Assembly: GCA_900175165.2 (NCBI GenBank)
Contig: FWWN02000184.1
Location: 62,001 to 126,000, forward strand
From: Rhizomucor pusillus
Lineage: Eukaryota > Mucoromycota > Mucoromycetes > Mucorales > Lichtheimiaceae
Direction: 5' to 3'
DNA: 64,000 bases
This document shows, piece by piece, positions 1-10,600 of the stretch (positions are counted from its first letter, which is position 1; each line of letters begins with the position of its first letter). A program made the translations under genes and the position numbers. The notes below the pieces were generated by a model, which searched no databases, was not told the DNA's origin, and was given only the letters and a program-made list of their open reading frames with translations.

Positions 1-824
1 GCATTGAACTATGTAAATGGGTAGCGCTGTACCTTAAATCATCAGCTAAACTTTCAGATGTTTGTGCCCGTGATTTTATAGATTCGGCCTTTCTGCGCAG
101 TTGTTCGTCCTGATGTGCAACCGCTGTAAGTACGTCATTACATTCAGTTGCATCGTTTAAGCTTGCCTTTATGCGCTGCTGATTCTCATTTTGGAGCTTA
201 ACAGATTCGTCCATACTCATCAGGCGTGTACGTTTCTGTCTCGTCGGTCGGAGGACCATTAATAGCGTGAAACCTACAAACTCGATCTGCGCAGTAATAC
301 CTGATTATTTGAATCTCCAGATAGTGAACCTCGAGCTGCGAGCATCGTAGTATTTCCTGATCCTGCCTTCTTCTTTGCTGGCTCAAGTTTCATGGCTGCA
401 ACTCTTTGAGTCATCTTGTCTTCCTGCCCACCGCTCTCTAATATTGAATTTATGCGTTCAAGGCTGTTTTTCAGCTTCGCTCCTTTATCCGGTAACGTGT
501 CCACTAAAGATCTAGAGTAGCAGCGTTGGTGTGAGCAGAAGTCCAGTGAAGGGGGCTTTTCATGAGCAGATCTTACACGTTTTCTAACAATCGCTCGTTT
601 TTCGCCTTTAAATCTAGTAGCTCGGACCGGGTCATAGTCTCGAGATCTCGTACCGACGATGACGAGAGACCACTTGTAAGCCTATTGTCGCTACCTCGTT
701 GTTGCCGTGTTCTTGCACTTTGGAGCTGATTTAGTATATCTCTGTTCGTGATATCCTGCTGCATGGTTGCCCCGGAGAGTTGTTGCAGTAAAGTATGGCT
801 GGAAAAGGTCAGCTCTGCTGCCAA
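1..824 (-). CDS. Gdown1 (POLR2M/GRINL1A)-like protein, 5' part only
   Basis: Three exons are visible: 824-577, 511-301 and 235-1. They are separated by two 65-nt introns with consensus ends, and the gene runs off the left edge. About 80 residues in, a helix beginning TRSELLDLKAKNERLLEN is followed by LPDKGAKL and a further helix. Metazoan Gdown1, an RNA polymerase II subunit that blocks TFIIF binding and makes polymerase Mediator-dependent, carries the same arrangement: an arginine/leucine-rich helix, then LPDKG. The last exon is charged and predicted coiled coil. The start ATG lies only 83 bp from the divergent pyridoxal kinase start. The family call rests on this one motif block recalled from memory. 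The alternative is an unrelated coiled-coil protein. Confidence 0.6.
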
Positions 825-907
825 AAATGTTTATGCAAACAATCCCGGGCCATCTATCTCCTCTTCTTCCTCCATTCCCACCCGCCTTTTGAAGCTGAGC
901 TACCGCC
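825..907. promoter_or_regulatory. 83-bp divergent promoter, Gdown1-like / pyridoxal kinase
   Basis: The start codons of the two flanking genes face away from each other with only 83 bp between them, so both transcripts must start within this segment or inside the neighbour's 5' end. No clear TATA box is seen. Shared control is inferred from spacing alone. Confidence 0.5.
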
Positions 908-2295
908 ATGCAGGACTGGGATGAAGACGACAAGTCATTTCGGGTACTCAGTATACAGTCCCATATGGTAAGCACCGGAAAGCCCGAGTTGGAAGCGCGT
1001 TAAGTTGTCGTTGCTAAGGCTAAACACAGGTTTCTGGATACTGCGGTAATGAAGGACGATCGATCAGGCACAAAGCAGAGACCAGAAAGTAATCTGACGG
1101 TTCGCATTTCAAGGCAACAAGGCTGCCGTGTTTCCTTTGCAGACCTTAGGCTTCGATGTTGATATATTAAATACTGTGCAATTCTCGAACCACACAGGTA
1201 AAGCTTTGAATGTTCTAGAGAGAGATAAGAAGATCCGACTCGAGAGAACAATGTGATTAGGCTATCCTTCCTGGACGGGCAAACGTCTCAATGCCGAGGA
1301 AGTGCAAGAACTTTTTGATGGCATGGAACAGAATGGACTTTTCGGCGACTATACCCACGTCTTGACAGGTATTGCTTTTAATTTCGGATTAATAATTCGT
1401 ACATCACTGTTGATAGTACATTGTAGGTTACATTGGAAACTACGCTATTCTCGAAACGATCGAGAAGACTGTGAAGAAACTCAACGATCAAGGATCTAAG
1501 GTGATCTATGGTAAGTGTCTAACTTTTTTATTTTTTCGATCTGAATATGCATGACTTACATGTTCAGCATAGTGTGCGATCCTGTCATGGGCGATCTAGG
1601 TCGGATATACGTTGCACCAGAACTTATCCCGCTATATAGAAATATCCTTCGCATTACCAACGTTGTTACGCCAAACCAATTCGAAGCCGAGTAAGCATAA
1701 TCATAAGATTACGTGACAGCTTTTCTTTTCTTTTTTTTTAACGGCCCACGCTAGACTACTTTCAGATATCAAGATAGACTCACTTGCGTCCGCTAAATTG
1801 GCAGCCAACAAATTGCATGAATTAGGCGCACCCAACGTCATTATTACATCGTTGCACCTGTCAGTCCATGACATCCCTTCCGATATCATTCTTCCTGACG
1901 CTGATGAGAATTCGCTCTATTGCCTCACCAGTCAACAGGGTTCCGAGCAGCATCTCATCTCGTTCCCGACATATCAAGGCTACTTTACAGGCACGGGCGA
2001 TTTGTTCTCTGCTCTTGTTGTAGCTCGATGGCAGGAGGAACTGTCCAAAGCACCTGGTTCTCCATCGCTTGCCCAGGCGACGTTGCGCGTAGTCGCGTCT
2101 GTAAACGCGGTGACGCGTCGCACATGGTTAAATCAACAAAAGCACATTAAACAGTTGACGCAGGGCCAAGTACAGCAGCTGAATGCACGTCCCAGTGATC
2201 CTGCATTGGTCCGTTGCTGCGAGCTTCAGTTGGTTAAGGGTAGACGTGATATAGAAAATCCAGATCTAGAATGTGTCAAAATGACAAGACTGTAG
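908..2295 (+). CDS. Pyridoxal kinase
   Basis: Phosphorylates pyridoxal, pyridoxine and pyridoxamine with ATP in the vitamin B6 salvage pathway, in the cytosol. Seven exons fit without a frame break: 908-967, 1030-1045, 1114-1197, 1261-1368, 1427-1510, 1573-1690 and 1755-2295. They give 336 aa, close to the family norm. Diagnostic blocks in order are [19 protein letters not shown] at the N-terminus, [21 protein letters not shown], a [15 protein letters not shown] block with the family's CDPVMGD motif, VTPNQFEAE, and the C-terminal GTGDLFSAL nucleotide-binding loop with the catalytic Asp. Exon 2 is only 16 nt. Orthologue of yeast BUD16. Confidence 0.95.
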
Positions 2296-2356
2296 AATTA
2301 GTTTATTTTTAGATGTACACCTTCTTCAACCTTTTTTTTTCTAGTTTTTATTACAT

Positions 2357-3106
2357 ATGCTACCGCTTTCAGTACAAGACCTCGGGGCAAAGGAACGCTA
2401 TGCAACTTCCAAGTCTGGAGGAGTCATCAGTGGTCGCTACACACGGATGCTCTGTTGCGTAGGCTTCTTGGTGCTGGCTACCGTTGCCCTCATGGTTCGC
2501 CTCGGAAATCCTGAAAGAATGCAATCGTTCGGTGTCAATGCACAGGGAGAGAATCTGCAAAAGCAAGGTGCAGCCATTGCAGCTATGGATCAGGAAGACG
2601 TTCCCCTTGTAGCAACAATGACGGAAGTTGCTGCAGAAACCCAACCTCAACAGCAGCAGGACGATGCGCCGCCGTTGTACACGGAAATCGAAGAGATTGT
2701 CCAGCAGCATCCATTGACTGTCTTTTCCAAAACTTACTGCCCGTATGTTTATCTCCATCTTTAGAAAATTTAATCGCTCTAACTTCCCGGCATCTATAGA
2801 TATTCTCGAAAAGCAAAGGAAATTTTGAATGAGTACCCTCTTCGATCACCGTACCACGTTGTTGAGGTGGATCTTCGAGGTGAGTGATCGATGCATTGAA
2901 AAGAAATGACTTTCGCAAATATTGATTGATGCATTGTAGATGATGCTGTGCAAGTCAAGCAGCTTCTTGGAGAGGTGACAGGACGAGACACGTTTCCCAA
3001 CATTTTTGTCCATGGATTCAGCATCGGCGGCGCAAATGAACTAGAGCACATGCATCGTAACGGTCGCCTGATGGAAATATTAAGAGACAACCATTTGATT
3101 TCATAA
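2357..3106 (+). CDS. Membrane-anchored monothiol-type glutaredoxin (Grx6/Grx7-like)
   Basis: Reduces or transfers glutathione on protein thiols, probably in the early secretory pathway. Three exons (2357-2742, 2800-2879, 2940-3106) give 210 aa. An N-terminal cytosolic tail is followed by one hydrophobic segment near residues 31-47 (MLCCVGFLVLATVALMV), consistent with a type II anchor. A Q-rich linker comes next, then a glutaredoxin domain from about residue 110. The active site reads CPYS across the first intron, with a single cysteine as in yeast Grx7. TFPNIFVHG and IGGANEL match the cis-Pro and GG glutathione-binding motifs. ER/Golgi location is inferred from the yeast paralogues. Confidence 0.9.
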
Positions 3107-3209
3107 AACTGCATCGATCATTAAGCATTTGCGTATTTACAGTGTCGATATCATATACAGCGACCGATTGTTACAGCACCGCTTTAGCGGTGATTTTCTA
3201 AACGTCCTT

Positions 3210-4673
3210 TCAGTCGATATCCTCATACCAAAGACATCTCTTGCATACCTCATTGCAGTATGGACAGTTTCCAAATAAAACATTAAAGCTGCGAGTAGTC
3301 GTTGGATTTGATCTCAACCACTGGAGGAGCGCTGTGTGATGAGTACGTGTAGTTACTAATTTTTGCTGTATGGTTATCCATACCTCGTATAGACAGTAAG
3401 GATGGAATCCACGGTTGCATTGGTAATTTGCGCATACAGCATCTGGCACCTGATGCGAATGTTTAGGGTGCAATATTTTGTAGGCGTAGCAAATGCCACA
3501 TTCAATATCGCTTTGAGTATCTTGCGACTTCCCGTCTGCACCAGCCTTTGGAACTAATTCTTGACCCAGGAGCCGTTTCAGGTTGGTGTACGGTGTATCA
3601 TCAGTGTTCCTACAATGAAAATCAAAAACAGTTGATGCAACGCTTCCAATATACATACTCTTTTTTATCAACATACCAATCTCGATTAACCTTTTGCCAC
3701 ATTTCCCATAATTTACCAACTCTTTTCTCGTTTCCAAAGAACCTCAAGCTCTGAAAATTTGATCTGGGATGCATTGGATCAATTTCAACGTGTAAAGAAC
3801 AATGATTTAACAACGCAATACGCCGCCAGGTGTCCCTCCTCTGCGGTTTCTCCGGATCCAGTATCCTGGTTTCATTATCCAATTCTTCCATGCAAGTAAA
3901 ATAGTCTTTGTAAGTCTCAACGACTTGACGGTAATAATTGTAGTTATCAATAAGGGTATAAAGCGTGGTGGTGGTTGTTGTTGCCGGGGCGTCGTCGCTA
4001 GCAGGAACATCGACACTTACAGTCGGTGCTGACAGCGGATAATTGGAAGATATCGATATATGAATCTCGTGCTTTCTGTCGTCAGAATCCCTTTATGATA
4101 TGTCTAGAAGTATGATCGATCCAAGTTTAAGAATGGAGCTCACCATAGCATGAGAGTGAGATTACTCATGTCTCGATCCATGTGCCCGAGCTTTTCGTAA
4201 CCGATTTGGTCCAATTCTGCAAGAACGGCCGAGTATCTTTTCGATGAAAGCTTGTCGCTTTCGGAAACTCGTTTGCATTGATAGGCACTCTCTGTCTTAA
4301 AACCATTGTCAATAAAAAGCGAAATATTCTCTGACATCTCATAGCAGCCTTCTTTACCAAGATACTCTGAAACTCGGAAACGAGCATGTTGATATCAGGG
4401 CACCGAGCTAGGCGCTTCCTTACTGCGTCAAGATTGCAACCACGAACAAGTCGTTGCAGCGCAGAATCGCCGTAGATCTGAGGCAGACCTTGATTATCTC
4501 GGGAAAGGTGAATTTCGACAAAATACTCTTCATTCTAAGCATGGAGCATGGTAAGAGAATGTTGCCAAAATCCATAAAGAGCAGCCGTGCTTTACGTTTA
4601 TCTTTAGAAATCCTCTATATTCTCTTCCTTCACTGTCTGAAGGGGCAACGAGAGGTTGCCCATCGATGTCCAT
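3210..4673 (-). CDS. FANCL: FANCL-type E3 ubiquitin ligase (Fanconi anaemia pathway)
   Basis: FANCL is the RING ligase that monoubiquitinates FANCD2/FANCI during DNA interstrand crosslink repair, working with UBE2T. Six exons (4673-4596, 4534-4424, 4364-4144, 4090-3677, 3609-3384, 3320-3210) splice in frame to 386 aa; human FANCL is 375 aa. An N-terminal ELF-like segment (YRGFLKI) is followed by the DRWD/URD block with LAELDQIGYEKL, ILDPEKP, RRIALLNHCSLHVEIDP and HPRSN. The C-terminal RING holds CGICYAY, CNRGFHPYCLYE|WLR and FGNCPYC, with the intron inside the RING as marked. All expected zinc ligands are present. The protein looks intact and functional. The first three exon junctions are slightly less certain than the rest. 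Confidence 0.93.
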
Positions 4674-4809
4674 GACCTTGGCGGTACATGCACCGAGAAA
4701 GGTTAAGAGCGCGCGTGTCGTCCGTGTCTCGGACGCGACTTGAAGAACGAGTCCCGCTCAAACCTTTGTTTCCCGTTTTCCTTGACACATTCACAAATAT
4801 ACATATACC
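4674..4809. promoter_or_regulatory. 136-bp divergent promoter, FANCL / SANT protein
   Basis: The start codons of FANCL (minus) and the SANT-domain gene (plus) are separated by 136 bp. The segment is GC-richer than the flanking introns, with CG-containing stretches such as gagcgcgcgtcgtccg. A shared bidirectional promoter is inferred. Confidence 0.45.
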
Positions 4810-5867
4810 ATGGCAGCAACGACCAATCACAGTGTATCCAAGCCAAGAAGTATGACAGCTGGCGCAAGGAACGTTCTTCGTTCCAATGATTCGGCCAGTT
4901 TATGGAATTGTACTTTGTCTCCAGGTACTGACTGTCTCCCTCGCATGCAAGCTCCAACGAGTTAAAATAATGACACACACTGACTCTGTGCACAGGCTGG
5001 ACTGAGGAGGAGTCAGAGATATTACGAAAAGCGCTCATGAAGTTCGGTATCGGCAACTGGGCTAAAATTATCGAAAGTGGTTGCTTGCCCGGCAAGACAA
5101 ATGCACAAATGAACCTTCAGCTTCAACGTTTACTTGGCCAGCAGAGTACAGCCGGTACTATTACGCTATACACACCATCTTTCAACTCGATTATCTGACG
5201 ATGACTTCTACAGAATTTGCTGGTCTTCACATTGATCCCAAAGTCATCGGTGAACGCAATTCTAAAATTCAAGGTCCAGACATCAAACGCAAGAATAACT
5301 GTATCGTGAACACCGGTGGTAAGAAGAATACTCTACTGCAAAAAGAGGAGAAAACCATTGGTAAATCGTATTTTTCTTCAAGGCAAACTTTCAAGAGAAG
5401 AGTTAAGGCAGCGTGTTTTGAAGAACAAAGAAATGTATGTATATCACTTAACGGCAATGATGTTACAATACACTTAGCATGTTCCTAGGTATGAATTGCC
5501 CGAGTCAGAGTGGAAGGACATTGAACTGCCAAAACCCGAGGATGTAAGCTGAATATAGAAACATAATGAGTATAGACAGATCACGCTCACGTGTCTTTAT
5601 GTAGCCTTTACTCGTTCTTGAAGCGAAGAAAGAGGAAATGAGAAGATTGAAACAGGAGCTGGAGAAAGTGCAGGCTAAGATCCAGCAAATGCGCAACTCA
5701 CAGCCTGCTCGTATGGATAAACTAAAGGTAAGTCGAGAACATCCATGGAATATCCGGTTTGAAAATGCTAACAGTGTAAAAAGTCTGAGGTAACGCGATC
5801 ACCTTCTCCGTCCCCTTCTGTTTCAATCGACAGCCCGATGGCTGATAACGCCATCGTGGTAGATTAA
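4810..5867 (+). CDS. Conserved SANT/Myb-like domain protein with C-terminal coiled coil
   Basis: Seven exons (4810-4924, 4996-5154, 5214-5318, 5383-5434, 5489-5543, 5605-5727, 5775-5867) give 233 aa. Residues about 39-80 form a SANT/Myb-like three-helix unit: GWTEEESEILRKAL, then FGIGNWAKI and SGCLPGKTNAQMN. After it come LQRLLGQQS, FAGLHIDPKVIG, a basic stretch around PDIKRKN, and a charged helix (EAKKEEMRRLKQELEKV) that should form a coiled coil. The tail is Ser/Pro-rich. Strong conservation of the whole block suggests a chromatin or DNA-binding role. I recall similar unnamed proteins in other eukaryotes but no characterised family, so function is left open. Confidence 0.8.
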
Positions 5868-6566
5868 TCCAATTAACCATTTGTTTGCTACACAAAAAAC
5901 TCTTCATGCATCCTGTTTTTTTCTATTAAATGCACCTACTGGTCCTTTAAATGCATTTACTGGTCTTTCAATATATGCTACCTGGTCTGGATCTATTTAG
6001 AGAAATGCTTAAACATACATTGAAGTGGCTGTCAACGTTTCTCTTGGCTTTTCAGAAACGGTATTGCTATAGATGATTCGTTCGCTTTGTTCTACATAAT
6101 GGAATCAGCGCAGCCATCCAACCTGCGCCACATTGTATTCCTACTGAGTGGCTATCCAGAAGTAGTTTCGCCACCCGTTGCATTGCTTCGTTTGCCAAGA
6201 ATTAAACTGAAGTATTCAGATCTATCCGATTCTTGCTGACCACGGGATCATGATTTCGAAGGTGGTTCTTGCCTGTTTGACAATCAAATCATTCACATGG
6301 GTGAGGGGAAATATATCGAAACTTACTCTAAATGTGCAAAGTTCAGAATGATTTTTACTGCAAAGATGCGGGGGCACGAATAGCCATTTCTAGCAAGAGC
6401 TGATAGCACAGCCCTCTGACGTGTTGCCGCAGCACAATGCACCAAAGTAAGAAACCTTCGCCACACTTGCCGTCTATTCACACACACGCACCTCTTTTTC
6501 TTCCTTCTGCTTTCTCTTTCTTATTTCTTGCACAGACACACACAGGCACAGACACACACACACGCA
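5868..6566. other. Intergenic spacer with a short triple repeat
   Basis: No coding signal was seen. At 5931-5993 a unit containing (C/T)TACTGGTC...TTT occurs three times in imperfect tandem. The segment just before the Rho gene is CT- and CA-rich (acacacac around 6537-6563), typical of a fungal 5' leader. Confidence 0.6.
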
Positions 6567-7390
6567 ATGCCAAAAGAGATGCGCAAACAAATCGTTATTA
6601 TTGGAGACGGCGAGTGTGGCAAGACCTCGCTCATGATCGCGTTTGCAGACAATAGGTTTCCGCCCGAGGTAATAGCAGGAGAACGGACCTGGCCACCTTT
6701 GTAGAAAAGAAGAAAAGTCGCTTAAATGTCTTTCATGTAGTATGTTCCTACCGTATTTGATGCTTTCAACAAGGATATCGAGATCGATGGTCGAAGAGTG
6801 AATCTGTCACTGTGGGACACTGCTGGTACGTATGCCGCGATTGCAGAAAAAAGATGCAGCCAGCCAGTTAACCCACACGCGCTCCATATAGGTCAAGAGA
6901 CATTTGATAAATTGCGGCATCTAATGTACCCCGATTCAGACGTCGTTTTGGTTGCATATTCCATTGCTGATCCGGTCAGTCTGGAAAACGTGCGGGAACG
7001 GGTAGGTGGAATATTCATCTGCCTGGATTTCCAAAAATGCTAAGCGAAAGATATAGTGGGTACCTGAAGTAAACCGGTTATGCCCAGGCACGCCGTTCAT
7101 TCTGGTGGGCTGCAAAAAGGACTTACGGCACGATGAAGCGACTATTCGCAAATTGGCAAACGAGAATCTGAGTCCTATCAATTACAACGAGGTTGGATAG
7201 TAAATGCTTACGTGAAAACGATATTTATGCTCATTGCCTTTTACAGGGCTACGCATTAAAAACCGCGCTCCGTGCAAAAGGTTTTGTAGAATGCTCAGCA
7301 AAACTTTTTGAGAACGTAAACCTTGTCTTTGAAATGGCGACACGGATAACATTGAAACCGGACAAAGTAAACGCTTGCTGCTTTCTGTAA
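6567..7390 (+). CDS. Rho-family small GTPase
   Basis: GTP-switched regulator of actin, polarity or cell wall, membrane-attached by prenylation. Five exons (6567-6668, 6741-6825, 6892-7001, 7057-7191, 7247-7390) give 191 aa. The P-loop is [10 protein letters not shown], switch I FPPEYVPTVFD, switch [15 protein letters not shown], then VGCKKDLR (G4) and ECSAK (G5). The Rho insert region is present as the segment around [11 protein letters not shown]. The C-terminal CCFL is a CAAX box ending in Leu, predicting geranylgeranylation. No polybasic run precedes it. Switch II resembles Rho3 and Rho1 types; I cannot assign a subfamily. The Glu after GDG replaces the usual Ala. Confidence 0.92.
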
Positions 7391-7608
7391 TCTCGCATTT
7401 ACATAGCGGGAAATATCCTGTCTAATTTCCCTTCTCATGATCGCAAGCACCCTCTCTATCTTTAACCTTCTCCCATTGCTCATTCAGTATGTCATCTTCC
7501 TTCTAACTTTATATCGTATATTATTTTGTGAAACGTAATGTATCCACACATTTTTGCTGTCTTTTCATTTCTTTTCCTCTTCCAAACATGCAAGAGAGAA
7601 TCGTTTAT

Positions 7609-10600
7609 TTACTCCCTAGTATCCATTGGTTCAGCTTGTTTTGAGCTACTTGCACGTTTCTGCTTTTGTTCACGCTTCCAAGCTTGTATCTTTTCCTTGA
7701 GCTCCGTTGCAGGTTGCACCATATCCATTGTAAGAGGTGCGCGACTGAATGGATCTCGAGTATCACCAAGCAAGTGAGCCCGGATGGTGCTTCTATCAAC
7801 AATCGTGTTCGATGTTGGAAGTAATACAGGATCCTCCATGACACTGGAAAGAATGGGGTCTAGAAACAAACAGTTAATGTCTGGATCAATCCAGAAATGG
7901 ACATCAAACTTACCAAGAAATTCGTCTGGGACATCGCCGAGTTCTTCCTCTTCTTCCACGCCACACTGGATGGCCTCCTCAACCTTTTTTACAAATGCTT
8001 CCAGAGCGGCAATATCGTCTGGATGCTTTAGATGGTGCTTGGTCATAATAGAAGCAGCCTTGGAAAAGTATTCTTTCCTGTAAGACCGCCCATCTCGAGC
8101 TACAGCCTCGACGAAGGCTGGACAGTTCAGGTGGAGGTAGATATCAATGATCTCGGAAAGCAATCTGCGTGGGTTGAAATGATATTTCTCACGATTTTTG
8201 ACCTACAGACGATGCGCGTAAGAAAGTCGACTCTAGATTTCTTCTATTTTGCCTTTAGCTTTCCTTGAGTTCTGTGCATTTCGGTCCCACAAGCTGTGCA
8301 AGGTTGTAGTCAAGCATGGCTGCTAAGCGATCAACCACTTCGTTCACCATAAATGGCTCGACTACTTCGCCAGATAAATACTGCAGCATATGTACAGTCT
8401 CATTTCCAAGCGCAACGTATGACTGTGCTTGACGTTCTAAAGCTCGAAGTGTACCTTCCCTTTCTTGGCGATGTTGCTTATAAAGATTTTAGACAATGTC
8501 ATGTAACACGAGAATGGGTTATGCCACTCACCTGCGACTGGGCTTCCCACTCTGCTTGATTGTCCATCTCAGTTTGTATTTGATGTATCTCTGATAATTT
8601 GCTAAGACTCTCGTCCAAAAGATACGTAACATCGCTCATCAGCATGTTGACAAATCTAGTGAACAGCTCGCTGTTTCTATTTTTGAAAGCGAGTTAGCGA
8701 GTATAGTCATCAAATTCTACTTGCAGATGTACATACTTGCTCTGCTCTCGAACCTTGGCACGATGAGCCGGATGTGCCCAGATAGTCTTCATAATATGAC
8801 TGATATTGTAACGAATGTTGAATTTATCGTAAAATTGCGAGTTCGCGCCTGTTTGCTCGACCTCTGCATAAGTCGTGTGAGTACGCAGTTGACCATCTTT
8901 TCCCACAAACCAAGGTATACTGACCAACGTAAAATGACATCAAGGATGGAACTAGGTGCTCCATCGCTAACGGATGTGAATTAAGCATTGCCTCCAGTTC
9001 ACCCGGAACTCCTTTGGCAATCGGATATGTAAAGAAGAAAAGGATCTAACACATTTCGTCAGCAAGGTCCATATGATCTTTTTGAATGCAGTACTGACTT
9101 CTACAAGTTTCGCTTTAAGGTAAGGGTTCGTTATATATTTGCTGTTTCGCAAAAAGGTGATAATGAATGCAACAAGTTCTTCCTGAGGATTGCTCTTGAA
9201 GACTGGTATATGATAGCAATACCTGAATTTTCAACATCTAGGTCAATAATGCGTAATCCGTTGGCACCCATCTCTCGGTACTTACTTTCCGAGGAAGATG
9301 AAGAATTCTACAACATCCTCGATGATCCATTCTGGAAGCATAGCAAATACTTCTGGCACATCATTTGGCAGAGGCAAGCTCACCGTTTGCCATGGATGCT
9401 TCCCAGCTGGGTCTACCAGACGTATCAACCATGCCATTACCAGATTGTAGTATCTCATCGCATGAGACAAAAATTCTGTATCCATCATCATTGCTTCGTA
9501 AGCTATTTTATGCATCGACATCTGGTCGAGGCGAGCCTTTGCGAAGAAATAGAAAGCGCTTAATTTGAATGATACTCTCCTTTACGATTCGCACTTACTC
9601 TAAATCTTTTTGCAACAAAGTCCTGCATAACTCCTTGTGGCGTCTGCATTCATAGATCATCCATAAGTAACGGGTATCACAATATTTTGCCCTTTCCACT
9701 CACATTTCGTATTCTTGCGACTTCTTCTTCCATTCGCTCAGTCTGTCGCTTTAGCTCGGCATATTCTCGCTTGAATTCATTGTAATTAACGAATGCTCGG
9801 ATAGGACCATAGTGGAAGAAAGAAAGCGTAAGGAAGAAGACGTCAGTAATAAAATTATGGCCTTCAGCCCCAGGTTAGTAAGTGCGTTATCAAATATCTA
9901 CTCCCAACTTACTCTTAGATGGACGATCGTCGCTGTAGTATGCATCTGATTGCTCTTTAGATCCAGTTATCTTGGTTTCTTCCTTCACATCTAAACGTCT
10001 ACTAGTTCGGAAGTAGGTGGAGTCGATCTTATCAATCTAAAAGCACAGACTCGTTATATAAGGTATTTAATAAGAGCAGAAGAATTATCCTGTTATCTAC
10101 CTTTGATGCTTTGACATCCAGGAAAGGATCGCAAAACTTTAGTAATATGACGGCAATGTTTTGCATGAAGCCTTCACTTGCGACCGTCTGAGGATCGACT
10201 TGCATTTGTGCACGCTTTTCATTGAGATGCAGTATATGAGCAAAGTAAGAAAGCACTGCTTCGCGCGCTGCAGGTCCTGATCGGATGATATTGTTGATGA
10301 CTCCAAACATGACGCCCTACACATTGCTCGTCAAAAATTGATACCGAGAAATCTGGACTATCTTCTGTCTAACCTGGATATAATGTACAGTGCCTTGCAA
10401 TCCATTCATTCCTGACTCCAAATCAGCCGTATACCGTTCAGCTGCATTTTGAAAGAGGCTCTCTGCCACTTTGGGCTACAGTGGAGAAGGTAACAAGATA
10501 TTGAGTACTGCTGCTATCTTCCTTCGTCTCGCAAAAAGGCTACATACAGCACTGTCTGGATATGCTGTCAATCTTAAGAAGGGTCCCAGCAAGGATAAAG

